Positions 17,821 to 27,645 of a stretch of 64,000 bases of DNA are shown here, one piece after another. The stretch is from contig NZ_SSMC01000001.1 of NCBI RefSeq assembly GCF_004799345.1, forward strand, positions 1,302,001 through 1,366,000. Direction: 5' to 3'. The notes under the pieces were generated by a model. That model was not told where the DNA came from, made no database searches, and saw only the letters and a list, made by a program, of their open reading frames with translations. Position 1 is the stretch's first letter. Every line of letters begins with the position of its first letter. The DNA comes from Robertkochia marina (GTDB lineage Bacteria; Bacteroidota; Bacteroidia; Flavobacteriales; Flavobacteriaceae). The position numbers and the translations under genes were made by a program.

Positions 17821-18837
17821 ATGAAGAGAAAAGTAACCCTTAAGCAGATCGCAAAAGAACTCGATGTTTCGGTGTCTACAGTGTCTAAGGCGCTGAAAAA
17901 CAGTACAGAGATCAGCCAGGATACCAGAGAGAAGGTGCAGGCCTTTGCGAAACTCTATAATTACCGCCCAAACAATATTGCCATCAGTCTCAAGAACCGG
18001 CAGTCAAAGAATATTGGAGTGATCATACCGGAGATCGTTCACCATTTCTTTACCCAGGTGATCAGCGGTATTGAAAATGTAGCCAATTCCAACGGCTATA
18101 ATGTGATCGTAACCCTTTCTAACGAGAGTTTTGAGCGGGAGGTGGTCAATATGGAAACCCTGGCCAACGGCAGTATTGATGGTTTTATTATGTCATTATC
18201 CAAAGAGACGCAGGAAAAGGGCGATTATCATCATTTGAGAGAGGTGGTCAACCAGGGCATGCCCCTGGTGATGTTTGACCGGATTGCAGAGGAGATCTAC
18301 TGTGATAAGGTGATCATAGATGATGCCCAGGCAGCCTATAATGCTGTAAATCATCTGATCTCTACAGGATGTAAAAAAATCGCAATCATTACTACCGAAG
18401 ATCATGTTAGTGTAGGAAAACTCAGAACGCTAGGGTACCGCAATGCACTTCAGGATGCGCGGATTCCTTTTAACGAAAACCTTGTAGTTAAGGTCGACGG
18501 GGAGGCGGCTTGTGAAAAAGCAGTGAGACATTTACTTAAATACCAGGTGGTTGACGGAATTTTCGCTGTTAATGAACTTTTTGCGATCATTGCCATGCGC
18601 GAAGTGGTCAGGAAAGACCTTAAGATACCTGAGGATGTTTCTGTGATCGGGTTTACCGATGGTATACTTTCTAAGTATTCCAATCCGCCCCTTAGCACAG
18701 TGGTGCAGCATGGGTATGAGATCGGGATGATGGCCGGACAGATGCTGATCGATAAACTGGAAGACCGGGAGCCTGAAGATCATTATCGTACCGAGGTTAT
18801 TAAGACCTCCCTGGAACTGAGGGCAACCACAAAATAG
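17821..18837 (+). CDS. LacI-family transcriptional regulator of the alpha-glucan locus
   Basis: A sugar-responsive DNA-binding protein of 338 residues. The N-terminal helix-turn-helix (TLKQIAKELDVSVSTVSKAL, about 5-24) and hinge helix (PNNIAISLKNRQSKNIGVI) are followed by a periplasmic-binding-protein-like effector domain. That domain has typical segments such as DGFIMSLS, MPLVMFDRI and DVSVIGFTDG. It is the first gene of the plus arm and diverges from SusC, with two operator-like palindromes between. It probably senses maltose or maltooligosaccharides and controls both arms; whether it represses or activates cannot be told from sequence. Confidence 0.93.
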   Translation: MKRKVTLKQIAKELDVSVSTVSKALKNSTEISQDTREKVQAFAKLYNYRPNNIAISLKNRQSKNIGVIIPEIVHHFFTQVISGIENVANSNGYNVIVTLSNESFEREVVNMETLANGSIDGFIMSLSKETQEKGDYHHLREVVNQGMPLVMFDRIAEEIYCDKVIIDDAQAAYNAVNHLISTGCKKIAIITTEDHVSVGKLRTLGYRNALQDARIPFNENLVVKVDGEAACEKAVRHLLKYQVVDGIFAVNELFAIIAMREVVRKDLKIPEDVSVIGFTDGILSKYSNPPLSTVVQHGYEIGMMAGQMLIDKLEDREPEDHYRTEVIKTSLELRATTK

Positions 18838-18888
18838 TTTATGATTTCTTAGGAGGTGATTTCCTTAAAAACCTGTATATTAGCGGCT

Positions 18889-18972
18889 CAAAACTTATGC
18901 TTATACTTCTCACCCTATAAGTTTTGATAAGTCATAGCGCTTATCGTAGTGATAATTAACAACTTACGATAA
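18889..18972 (+). promoter_or_regulatory. Leader with inverted repeats before the sugar transporter gene
   Basis: Three inverted repeats lie between the regulator and transporter genes: AAAACTTAT/ATAAGTTTT (about 18889-18925), GATAAG/CTTATC (about 18925-18945) and TTATCGTA/TACGATAA (18941-18948 and 18965-18972). The last arm directly abuts the start codon. A TTATCGTAA half also occurs at 17780-17788, before the regulator gene. The third repeat could be an operator or a hairpin that masks the start codon. Confidence 0.4.
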
Positions 18973-20499
18973 ATGAAAAAGCGTAAATTAAGTTTCTGGG
19001 AAATTTGGAACATGAGTTTCGGTTTTTTGGGAATTCAAATGGGGTTTGCGTTGCAAAACGCCAACGTCAGCAGAATCTTTCAGACCCTTGGTGCAGATAT
19101 AGAAGATATTCCAATTCTCTGGGTTGCCGCACCTCTTACCGGATTGATCGTACAACCCATCATCGGATATTTTAGCGACAGGACCTGGACGCGTTTAGGA
19201 CGCCGCCGTCCCTATTTTTTGGTGGGTGCCATCCTCGCCTCCATGGCTTTGTTCGTCATGCCAAATTCTCCCGTTCTCTGGTTTGCAGCAGGAATGCTGT
19301 GGATCATGGATGCTTCCATCAACATTTCCATGGAGCCTTTCCGGGCGTTTGTAGGTGATAACCTGCCCAACAGGCAGCGAACCATGGGGTTTGCCATGCA
19401 GAGTTTCTTTATCGGGATCGGGGCCTATGTGGCATCAAAACTCCCGAATATTTTAACGTACATGGGGGTGGCCAATACAGCAGCCGAAGGAGTTATTCCT
19501 GATTCGGTGAAGTATTCCTTTTATATTGGAGGTGCAGCCTTTTTGATCTCCGTTCTATGGACCGTCATTTTTTCTAAGGAGTATTCGCCCGAAGAACTTG
19601 CGGCTTTTGAAAGCGAGGAAGAAAGTTACGAGGAAGAAGAGCGTTCGGAACAATGGTATGTAGATAATGGTAAAAGCCATAGTCGTATCGGGACGATCGC
19701 CCTGGCAATTGGTGTTGCTTTCTCCTACCTGGTGTACTTTTTCGACTTGAAAAAGGATCTCTACGTATTATCGCTCGGACTTATCGGACTTGGTGGTCTT
19801 GCCCTTATTTTTTCGGGAGCCTACCAACAAAGGAAGAAGTATAATAATGGTTTTGTAACCATTATGAATGATTTTCAGTTCATGCCAAAGGTGATGAAAC
19901 AGTTGGCCTGGGTGCAGTTCTTTTCGTGGTTTGCTTTATTCTCCATGTGGATCTACACTACCGGTGCCGTAACTGAGCACATTTACGGAAGTACAGATAC
20001 TACCTCAGAACTATACAACCAAGGAGCTAACCAGGTGGGCGAGATGTTTGCCAATTACAATATCATCGCTGCCGCTGTTGCCTTCTTACTACCATTATTA
20101 GCCAAAAAGACAAGTAGAAAATTTACGCATTTCGTAGCTTTGTGCCTTGGAGGTCTGGGGCTTATCTGGATCTATTTTGTAGATACCCCTACCTTTTTAA
20201 ATCTCGAACTACTACCTATGATCGGGGTTGGTATTGCCTGGGCCAGTATTCTGTCTGTGCCCTATGCTATGCTCTCAGGAGCTTTGCCGGCATCAAAAAT
20301 GGGATACTATATGGGAGTGTTCAACTTCTTTATCGTTATTCCGCAGCTGGTAGCAGCATCTATACTGGGATTCCTTGTAGGAACCTTTTTTGACAGCCAA
20401 CCCGTTTATGCCCTGCTTATTGGTGGATTTTCCATGATACTTGCCGGAATACTTGCGCTTAAGGTCGATGACAACGAAGAATTAGAGATAAAGGGATGA
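18973..20499 (+). CDS. MFS-type maltose/oligosaccharide transporter
   Basis: An inner-membrane sugar importer of 508 residues with about 12 membrane helices. It belongs to the MFS/GPH-like (SLC45-type) group. The conserved segment IIGYFSDRTWTRLGRRRPYFLVG between helices 2 and 3 is the MFS signature loop. WIMDASINISMEPFRAFVGD is typical of bacterial sucrose/maltose members. An acidic central loop (FESEEESYEEEERSEQ, about 215-230) separates the halves. Maltose is the likely substrate because the next genes encode maltose phosphorylase and beta-phosphoglucomutase. It begins 135 bases after the regulator gene and heads the catabolic genes. Confidence 0.9.
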   Translation: MKKRKLSFWEIWNMSFGFLGIQMGFALQNANVSRIFQTLGADIEDIPILWVAAPLTGLIVQPIIGYFSDRTWTRLGRRRPYFLVGAILASMALFVMPNSPVLWFAAGMLWIMDASINISMEPFRAFVGDNLPNRQRTMGFAMQSFFIGIGAYVASKLPNILTYMGVANTAAEGVIPDSVKYSFYIGGAAFLISVLWTVIFSKEYSPEELAAFESEEESYEEEERSEQWYVDNGKSHSRIGTIALAIGVAFSYLVYFFDLKKDLYVLSLGLIGLGGLALIFSGAYQQRKKYNNGFVTIMNDFQFMPKVMKQLAWVQFFSWFALFSMWIYTTGAVTEHIYGSTDTTSELYNQGANQVGEMFANYNIIAAAVAFLLPLLAKKTSRKFTHFVALCLGGLGLIWIYFVDTPTFLNLELLPMIGVGIAWASILSVPYAMLSGALPASKMGYYMGVFNFFIVIPQLVAASILGFLVGTFFDSQPVYALLIGGFSMILAGILALKVDDNEELEIKG

Positions 20500-20527
20500 T
20501 CACCAGCCCTGAGAAAAATTTAATGAT

Positions 20528-21184
20528 ATGAGAGGATTTATTTTTGATCTTGACGGTGTGATCGTTGATACGGCGCACTTTCACTTTTTAGCATGGAAAA
20601 AAACCGCCGAGGAGCTCGGGCTGGAACTTACCATCGAAATGAACGAGCAATTAAAAGGTGTTAGCCGTATTGACTCGTTAAAGAAAATATTGGGATGGGC
20701 CGGGAAAGAGATCGACCAGGCCACCTTTGATAAACTTACCACAGAGAAGAATGCCGATTACCTGGCTTATGTGGAAAAGATGACAGAAAATGATATCCTT
20801 CCGGGGGTGGAACCTTTTATCAGGGAGATCAAGTCGAAAGGCTATCCCGTTGCCTTGGGATCGGCAAGTAAGAATGCCCCCAAGATCCTGGAAAAGATCG
20901 GACTCCTTAGTCTTTTCGATACCATAGTTGATGGTAACAGTGTGAAGAAGGCCAAGCCGGATCCGGAGGTATTTCTGATCGCTTCCAAAAATATTAATAT
21001 TCCACAGGAGGAATGTGTGGTCTTTGAAGACAGTGAAGCGGGGGTTACCGCTGCCAATGCAGCACATATGATCTCTATCGGGATCGGAAGTCCGGATAAC
21101 CTCGGACATGCCGATCATGTTTTTGAGAATTTCACGGAATTCTCTACAGAATTTATTGTTAACCTTGAACCTAAAGTAAAATGA
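20528..21184 (+). CDS. pgmB: Beta-phosphoglucomutase
   Basis: Cytoplasmic HAD-superfamily enzyme that converts beta-glucose 1-phosphate to glucose 6-phosphate, 218 residues. The nucleophile motif FDLDGVIVDT (Asp7, Asp9) is followed by a cap domain with GVSRIDSLKKIL (the substrate-contacting R-x-x-S of beta-PGM). ALGSASKNAP (motif II Ser), KAKPDPEVF (motif III Lys) and VFEDSEAGVTAA (motif IV) complete the set. The stop overlaps the start of the GH65 gene by 4 bases. Pairing with maltose phosphorylase makes the assignment firm. Confidence 0.95.
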   Translation: MRGFIFDLDGVIVDTAHFHFLAWKKTAEELGLELTIEMNEQLKGVSRIDSLKKILGWAGKEIDQATFDKLTTEKNADYLAYVEKMTENDILPGVEPFIREIKSKGYPVALGSASKNAPKILEKIGLLSLFDTIVDGNSVKKAKPDPEVFLIASKNINIPQEECVVFEDSEAGVTAANAAHMISIGIGSPDNLGHADHVFENFTEFSTEFIVNLEPKVK

Positions 21185-23487
21185 ATCAGGATTATATCAA
21201 ACCAAGTGAATGGTCTTTAATTGAAGAAGGCTTTGAACCGGGACGAGTAAAATCATCCGAAAGTTTGTTCAGTATCGGTAACGGTGCCATGGGGCAGCGT
21301 GCTAATTTTGAAGAACAATACAGTGGCCCTACCTTCCAGGGAAGTTATATTGCCGGGGTATACTATCCAGACAAGACCCGGGTAGGATGGTGGAAAAATG
21401 GTTATCCTGAATATTTTGCCAAGGTATTGAACGCGCCCAACTGGATCGGGATCGATGTAGAGATCAACGGGGAGGCCCTTGACCTGCAGCAGTGCACTTC
21501 AGTAAAGGATTACCGTCGTGAATTGAATATGAAAGAAGGATGGTACCAGAGAAGCTTTAAGGCTACCTTAAAGAATGGTGCCGAGGTGTCAGTAACCGCG
21601 ACAAGGTTTTTGAGTATTGATATCGATGAGGTTGGTGCGATTAAGTTTGAAGTAACTCCTCTTAACGGGGAAGCTGAGATCAAGTTTACCCCTTACGTAG
21701 ACGGTGGAATTACCAATGAAGACTCTAACTGGGACGATAAGTTCTGGGATGTCTCTGAAACCGGTACGCAAGGAGATTATGCCTATGTTCGATCTAAGAC
21801 TATGAAGACCGGTTTTGATGTTTGTACCGGGATGCGTGCCGCACTTCTGCTTGATGGGAAGTTGACAGAAGCCACCCCTGCAGCGTCAAAGACCGACTTC
21901 AAAGCTCAATTGAGCTATACCGTCAAAGTTGCAGCCAATAGTACTGCAGCCCTGGTAAAAATGGCGGGATATGTAACCTCTATGAATCACAAGAGCGAGG
22001 ATCTGAGAAAGGCTTCTGAGGCCGTGATCGGAAAGGCTGTTGAGATAGGGTTTGATGAGCTTAAAAATATGCAGGCAAAGAGCTGGGCTGCTATCTGGGA
22101 GATGGCCGATATTACCATTGAAGGAGACGTAAAGGCTCAGCAAGGTATACGTTTCAATATTTTCCAGCTTAACCAGACCTACCTCGGGAAAGACGCCCGT
22201 TTGAACATAGGACCAAAAGGATTTACCGGAGAGAAGTACGGAGGAAGTACCTATTGGGATACCGAGGCTTATTGTTTGCCTTTCTATATGGCAACCAAAG
22301 ATGCCCAGGTAGCAAGAAACTTATTGAAATACCGATACAATCACCTGGAGAAAGCCATAGAGAATGCCGAAAAGCTGGGCTTTACCAACGGAGCGGCACT
22401 TTATCCTATGGTAACCATGAACGGGGAAGAGTGTCATAACGAATGGGAGATCACCTTCGAGGAGATTCACCGTAACGGTGCCATTGCCTTTGCCATCTTC
22501 AACTATGTGCGTTTTACCGGAGATTACAGCTATGTTCCTGAAATGGGACTGGAAGTACTGATCGGTATCGCCAGGTTCTGGCATCAGCGAGCCAATTACT
22601 CTGCTCAAAAGGACAAGTATGTGATCCTTGGAGTTACAGGCCCTAACGAATATGAGAACAACATCAATAATAACTGGTATACCAACTATATTGCTAAGTG
22701 GTGTATTGATTACACGAATAAGCAAATCGAGAAGGTGAAGGCAGAATACGGAGCTGATTATACCCGTATCATGGAAAAGGCGAAGCTCACCGAGGCCGAA
22801 GTTGCTGAATGGATGAAGGTGGCAGACAATATGTATTTCCCTTACTCAGATGAGCATGGAGTATACCTGCAACAAGACGGATTCCTGGATAAGGAAATGA
22901 TCAAGGTGGCAGATCTGGATCCTAAACAACGTCCGATCAACCAGCATTGGTCATGGGACCGCATCCTGAGATCTCCTTACATTAAGCAGGCAGATACCTT
23001 GCAGGGATTCTATTTCTTCGAAGAAGATTTCAGCCGTGAGGAGTTAGAGAAGCACTTCGACTTTTATGAGCCCTTTACCGTTCATGAATCTTCTCTCTCG
23101 CCTTGTGTTCACTCCATTCAAGCTGCTGTGCTTAACCGTATGGACCAGGCATATACCTTCTATTTAAGAACCTCTCGTCTGGATCTGGATGACTACAATA
23201 AGGAGGTGCATGAAGGACTGCATATTACCTCCATGGCCGGAACCTGGATGAGTATCGTTGAAGGTTTCGGAGGTATGAGGGTAAAGAACGATATGTTATC
23301 GCTGGAACCCCGAATCCCGGAACAGTGGAAAGGATATTCCTTTAAGGTGAATTTCCGCGATACGATCCTTAAAGTAGAAGTGAAACAAGATGAGACTGTG
23401 GTGAAGGTTGAAAAAGGGGCAGCAATGACCCTGAATGTTAATGGAAAGGTACTCGAGGTTTCTTCAGAGAAAGCTGTAACTGCCTAA
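21181..23487 (+). CDS. malP: GH65 maltose phosphorylase
   Basis: Cytoplasmic enzyme splitting maltose with phosphate to glucose and beta-glucose 1-phosphate, 768 residues, the usual length. It has an N-terminal beta-sandwich domain, an (alpha/alpha)6 barrel and a small C-terminal beta domain. The general acid Glu lies near residue 490 in VTGPNEYENNINNNWYTN, a form I associate with maltose phosphorylases. YGGSTYWDTEAYCLPFY and HESSLSPCVHSI are further GH65 segments, the last in the phosphate-binding area. Trehalose or kojibiose phosphorylase is less likely given the amylases. It overlaps pgmB by 4 bases, and the product of one enzyme feeds the other. Confidence 0.93.
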   Translation: MNQDYIKPSEWSLIEEGFEPGRVKSSESLFSIGNGAMGQRANFEEQYSGPTFQGSYIAGVYYPDKTRVGWWKNGYPEYFAKVLNAPNWIGIDVEINGEALDLQQCTSVKDYRRELNMKEGWYQRSFKATLKNGAEVSVTATRFLSIDIDEVGAIKFEVTPLNGEAEIKFTPYVDGGITNEDSNWDDKFWDVSETGTQGDYAYVRSKTMKTGFDVCTGMRAALLLDGKLTEATPAASKTDFKAQLSYTVKVAANSTAALVKMAGYVTSMNHKSEDLRKASEAVIGKAVEIGFDELKNMQAKSWAAIWEMADITIEGDVKAQQGIRFNIFQLNQTYLGKDARLNIGPKGFTGEKYGGSTYWDTEAYCLPFYMATKDAQVARNLLKYRYNHLEKAIENAEKLGFTNGAALYPMVTMNGEECHNEWEITFEEIHRNGAIAFAIFNYVRFTGDYSYVPEMGLEVLIGIARFWHQRANYSAQKDKYVILGVTGPNEYENNINNNWYTNYIAKWCIDYTNKQIEKVKAEYGADYTRIMEKAKLTEAEVAEWMKVADNMYFPYSDEHGVYLQQDGFLDKEMIKVADLDPKQRPINQHWSWDRILRSPYIKQADTLQGFYFFEEDFSREELEKHFDFYEPFTVHESSLSPCVHSIQAAVLNRMDQAYTFYLRTSRLDLDDYNKEVHEGLHITSMAGTWMSIVEGFGGMRVKNDMLSLEPRIPEQWKGYSFKVNFRDTILKVEVKQDETVVKVEKGAAMTLNVNGKVLEVSSEKAVTA

Positions 23488-23505
23488 TCTATTTAATACA
23501 ACCTA

Positions 23506-25341
23506 ATGCGACATCTTATCGTAATAACCTTTACGTTGCTGTGGGTGGGATTATCCCACTCTCAGCAATTGAAGGTTGAACCACCTAACTGGTGGTCCGG
23601 AATGAACCGTTCGGTCATTGAGCTGATGATCTACGGAGATGGAGTGGCAAAATATACTCCTGCTTCAGATCAGTTAAACATTACTGCAACAGACCGCACA
23701 GACAACGACAATTACCTCTTTATTACCCTCGAAACCAAAGATCTGCAGCCGGGGGATTACCTGATCACTCTTGAAGAGGATGGGGAAGTAGAACACAAGA
23801 TAGCCTACGAGTTAAAAGCGAGAAGGGAAGGGTCTGCCCAACGTAAGGGTTTTGATTCATCAGACCTCATCTACCTGATCATGCCCGATCGTTTTGCCAA
23901 CGGAGATCCCTCCAATGACAGCGTTGACGATCTTGTAGAAAAGGCTGACCGCTCCAATCCGGGAGGTCGGCATGGAGGGGATATTCAGGGTATCATTGAT
24001 CATCTGGATTATATTAAAGAACTCGGGGCCACAGCCATCTGGAGTACCCCGCTTTGTGAAGATAATGACAGTACTTATTCCTATCATACCTATGCCCAAA
24101 GTGATGTCTACCAAATAGACAAGCGATATGGTACCAATGAAGACTACCGCAGGCTTGCTGAGGAACTCCACAAAAGGGACATGAAACTCATTAAGGATTA
24201 TGTGACCAATCACTGGGGGCTGCAACACTGGATGATACAGGACCTGCCTGATTACGATTGGATACATCAGTTTCCCGGATATGGACAAACCAACTACAGG
24301 ATGACCACTCAGATGGATCCCAATGCCTCTGCCATTGATACCCGTCACAATGAAGATGGGTGGTTCGTGCGGAGTATGCCGGATCTTAACCAGCGACATC
24401 CAAAAGTGCTCAACTACCTGATTCAGAATGCCATCTGGTGGGTAGAATACGCCGATCTTGACGGATTCAGGGTAGATACCTACTCGTACGGAAACAAAGA
24501 GGGCATGACGGCATGGACCAAGGCCATTATGGATGAATACCCGAATTTCAATATTGTTGGAGAGGTATGGATGCACGACCAGGCGCAAAATGCCTATTGG
24601 CAGAAAGACAGTAAACTGGGAGCCATACAAGGGTTTAATTCTCATTTACCTTCAGTAATGGACTTTACCCTTCACAACGCCGTGATGGAGGCTTTCAGAG
24701 AAGAGCCTTCCTGGAACAAAGGGCTTATCAGGATATATGAAAATTTTGTAAACGATTTCCTGTACCCCGATATCAATAACATTCTGGTGTTTACGGAGAA
24801 TCACGATACCATGCGGATCAATGAATTCTATCCGGAGTTCAACGACTACCGACTTGTCATGACACTTTTATCTACCGTTAGGGGCATCCCACAGGTATAC
24901 TATGGTTCTGAAATAGGAATGCGGGGAGATAAAGGCAAGGGCGATGCTGATATCCGAAGAGATTTTCCCGGAGGATGGGAAGATGACGAGCTAATTGCAT
25001 TTAGCGCAGAAGGACGTACCGCTGAACAGGGCCGGTATTTTGATTTCAGTAAGAAGCTGTTTAACTGGCGCAAGCAGGCCGAGGTTATTCATAAAGGGAA
25101 AACCATTCATTTTGTACCCCGGGATGAGGTTTACGTGTATTTCCGTATCCTTGACGATGCCAGGGTAATGGTGGTTTTAAATAATAATGAGAATGAGGTG
25201 AATCTTGATCTTGATCGTTTTTCTGAGGTGCTCAGTACTAATGACAACGGAATGGAGATCCTCAGCGAGTCGGCGGTTGACCTTAATTCAGGTCAACTTA
25301 AAGTAGCCGCAAAAACCCCAATGATCATCGAACTAAAATAA
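23506..25341 (+). CDS. Periplasmic GH13 neopullulanase/cyclomaltodextrinase (SusA-like)
   Basis: An exported alpha-glucan hydrolase of 611 residues. The signal peptide ends GLSHSQ without a lipobox, so the protein is probably soluble in the periplasm. The N-terminal domain (LKVEPPNWWSGM) is the cyclomaltodextrinase-type N domain found in SusA-like enzymes. The GH13 barrel shows DYVTNH, GFRVDTYSY, IVGEVW and FTENHDTMR, with catalytic Asp, Glu and Asp all present. A C-terminal beta domain follows. It probably cuts imported maltooligosaccharides to maltose and glucose for the transporter upstream. It lies 18 bases after the GH65 gene. Confidence 0.92.
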   Translation: MRHLIVITFTLLWVGLSHSQQLKVEPPNWWSGMNRSVIELMIYGDGVAKYTPASDQLNITATDRTDNDNYLFITLETKDLQPGDYLITLEEDGEVEHKIAYELKARREGSAQRKGFDSSDLIYLIMPDRFANGDPSNDSVDDLVEKADRSNPGGRHGGDIQGIIDHLDYIKELGATAIWSTPLCEDNDSTYSYHTYAQSDVYQIDKRYGTNEDYRRLAEELHKRDMKLIKDYVTNHWGLQHWMIQDLPDYDWIHQFPGYGQTNYRMTTQMDPNASAIDTRHNEDGWFVRSMPDLNQRHPKVLNYLIQNAIWWVEYADLDGFRVDTYSYGNKEGMTAWTKAIMDEYPNFNIVGEVWMHDQAQNAYWQKDSKLGAIQGFNSHLPSVMDFTLHNAVMEAFREEPSWNKGLIRIYENFVNDFLYPDINNILVFTENHDTMRINEFYPEFNDYRLVMTLLSTVRGIPQVYYGSEIGMRGDKGKGDADIRRDFPGGWEDDELIAFSAEGRTAEQGRYFDFSKKLFNWRKQAEVIHKGKTIHFVPRDEVYVYFRILDDARVMVVLNNNENEVNLDLDRFSEVLSTNDNGMEILSESAVDLNSGQLKVAAKTPMIIELK

Positions 25342-25348
25342 GCGGACT

Positions 25349-27640
25349 ATGAAAAATATGTTTTTGGCAGCCACTGCCTTATGCTTTGGGGCGCTTCTGA
25401 CCTCATGTAAGCAGGAACAAAGCCAAGAGCCCGGGTCTGTAATAGATCCTTTGGCAAGTCCGGTTTACCTGGCTCCCGATAACAACGGTATTGTTCTTCA
25501 GGATTATTTTCCTGACCCATCAGTAGTTGATTCCATCGGTAAAAGTGCCGGTTTCGAAGTGGTACTGAGTGAGGATGAGCAGGTATTGTCACTAAACCCT
25601 ATGGATGGGATGAAGCCGGTCGAGAATTTAAGGATTTATACTGCCGGAGGGGTCGTTAATGATATTCCTGTTTTTAAGAGTACTGCTGAAGAGGTGAGTT
25701 TTAAGCTCGATGATCAGGAAAAAAAGTACAGGGAGGTAATGCTAAAAGGTGCTTTTAACGGTTGGGTTCCTGAAAGGTCAGTGATGGAGTATCAGGATGG
25801 AGCCTGGCATTATAAGGCGGTATTCTACCCCGGTAATCATCAGTACCTCTTTGTGGTTGACGGTCAGGAAATGACAGATCCGGACAACCCCATAAAACAA
25901 TCTAATGGTTTTGGAGGGTTCAACTCCATTCTTGAGGTGGGAGAATCAGGCAGCAAACCCATGGTAAACATGGAGGCGATCCAGGAAAATAACCTGATCC
26001 TGTCTTCAGATAAGAGCCTGGAGGGGGCATTGGTTTACCTGGATAACCAGTTACTTCCGGCGGACATGGTAAGTGTTAACGGAACCAAGATCGGTGTAAA
26101 ATTACCAGGCCGTGTAACTGAAGGCAGAAGTTTTATAAGGATCTATCCCTTTGATACCAAGGGAAGCGGCAATGATTTGTTGATTCCCCTGGAAAATGGA
26201 GAGGTGGTTACTGATGCCGGGGTACTGAACCGAAACGATATGCATACCCAGGTTATGTACTTTCTAATGGTAGACCGATTCAGAGATGGAGATACCACCA
26301 ACACTAAAAAGGTGGATAACGACACCATTTTACCCATAGCCAATTATTACGGGGGAGACCTTCAGGGGGTTGTAGATAAGATCGACGACGGTTATTTTCA
26401 AAGTCTTGGTATCAACACCATTTGGCTGTCACCGATCACCCAGAATACAGAGGGTGCCTACGGCTTATGGAAAGACCCTTATACCCGATTTTCAGGGTAC
26501 CATGGTTATTGGCCTGTCTCGAATACCAAGATCGATCACCGCTTTGGAGATGAGGCGGTTTTAAAAGCCCTTATCGATAAGGCCCATGATCAGGGAATGA
26601 ATGTTATTCTTGATTATGTTGCCAATCATGTGCATAAAGAACATCCGCTTTACAAGGAACACCCGGAATGGGCTACAGACCTATATCTGCCGGATGGTAC
26701 CATGAACACCGAAAGATGGGATGATCATCGGTTAACTACCTGGTTTGACACCCACCTGCCTACCCTTGACTTTTCACAGCCTGAAGTGGTTGAGAAAATG
26801 ACAGATTCTGCTGCGTACTGGGTAACCAATTTTGAGTTGGATGGTTTCAGACATGATGCCACTAAGCATATTCAGGAAGAATTCTGGAGAACCCTGACCC
26901 GAAAAGTGAGGGAAAGAACAGACCGCCCGATCTATCAGATCGGGGAGACTTACGGAAGTTATGACCTGATAAGAAGTTATATCAATACCGGAATGCTCGA
27001 TGCCCAATTTGATTTTAATCTTTACGATGCATCGGTAGCTGCATTCGCCCAGCCTGAAGCCGGTTTTGGCGGACTTGCACGTGCTGTGGAGCAGGGGATG
27101 GAATATTTTGGAAGTCATCACCTGATGGGTAATATCACCGGGAACCAGGACCGGGCCCGTTTCATTAGTTATGCCTCAGGAGATGTGCGTTTTGATGAAG
27201 ATGCCAAGGCGGCAGGATGGACAAGAGACATTGAGATCTCTGATTCTACAGCCTATAAAAAATTGGAGATGCTCCATGCTTTCAACCTTATGATACCCGG
27301 AGTGCCATGTATTTATTATGCTGATGAATATGGAGTTCCGGGAGGGAATGACCCTGATAACAGACGGCAGATGAAATTTGAAGATCTCAATGAAAAAGAA
27401 GCTGCTTTACGAAATAAGGTAAGCGAACTGGTAAAGATGAGAACCGGAAATATGGCCTTACTTTATGGTACCACCCAGGTGGCATTGCCTGAAGAGAAGG
27501 TGATGGCTATAAAGAGAAGCTACCTTAATGATGAGGTGGTTGCAGTGTTCAATAAAACTCAGGAACCCTTTTCCGGAGAGGTATTTGGAACAACAGTTGA
27601 AGTGCCGGCGGGTGATTATACGGTGATCATAAAGAATTAA
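25349..27640 (+). CDS. GH13 alpha-amylase-family lipoprotein with CBM48-like domain and NHD to NQD change
   Basis: A lipoprotein (lipobox LTSC) of 763 residues with an N-terminal beta domain and a CBM48/E-set-like starch-binding domain (about 125-200, KGAFNGWVPERSVMEYQDGAW). A further beta domain and a GH13 barrel follow. Motifs: DYVANHVHKEHPL, GFRHDATKH (nucleophile Asp), QIGETYG (Glu). The fourth motif reads TGNQDRARF where most GH13 enzymes have N-H-D; the catalytic Asp is kept but the His that contacts subsite -1 is Gln. It may be a variant subfamily with altered specificity. It lies 7 bases after the previous gene. Confidence 0.87.
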   Translation: MKNMFLAATALCFGALLTSCKQEQSQEPGSVIDPLASPVYLAPDNNGIVLQDYFPDPSVVDSIGKSAGFEVVLSEDEQVLSLNPMDGMKPVENLRIYTAGGVVNDIPVFKSTAEEVSFKLDDQEKKYREVMLKGAFNGWVPERSVMEYQDGAWHYKAVFYPGNHQYLFVVDGQEMTDPDNPIKQSNGFGGFNSILEVGESGSKPMVNMEAIQENNLILSSDKSLEGALVYLDNQLLPADMVSVNGTKIGVKLPGRVTEGRSFIRIYPFDTKGSGNDLLIPLENGEVVTDAGVLNRNDMHTQVMYFLMVDRFRDGDTTNTKKVDNDTILPIANYYGGDLQGVVDKIDDGYFQSLGINTIWLSPITQNTEGAYGLWKDPYTRFSGYHGYWPVSNTKIDHRFGDEAVLKALIDKAHDQGMNVILDYVANHVHKEHPLYKEHPEWATDLYLPDGTMNTERWDDHRLTTWFDTHLPTLDFSQPEVVEKMTDSAAYWVTNFELDGFRHDATKHIQEEFWRTLTRKVRERTDRPIYQIGETYGSYDLIRSYINTGMLDAQFDFNLYDASVAAFAQPEAGFGGLARAVEQGMEYFGSHHLMGNITGNQDRARFISYASGDVRFDEDAKAAGWTRDIEISDSTAYKKLEMLHAFNLMIPGVPCIYYADEYGVPGGNDPDNRRQMKFEDLNEKEAALRNKVSELVKMRTGNMALLYGTTQVALPEEKVMAIKRSYLNDEVVAVFNKTQEPFSGEVFGTTVEVPAGDYTVIIKN

Positions 27641-27645
27641 GTACA

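Noticed and set aside
23860-24645. A 261-codon minus-strand frame inside the SusA-like GH13 gene
   Set aside because: It lies opposite the GH13 catalytic motifs, which are clearly coding on the plus strand.
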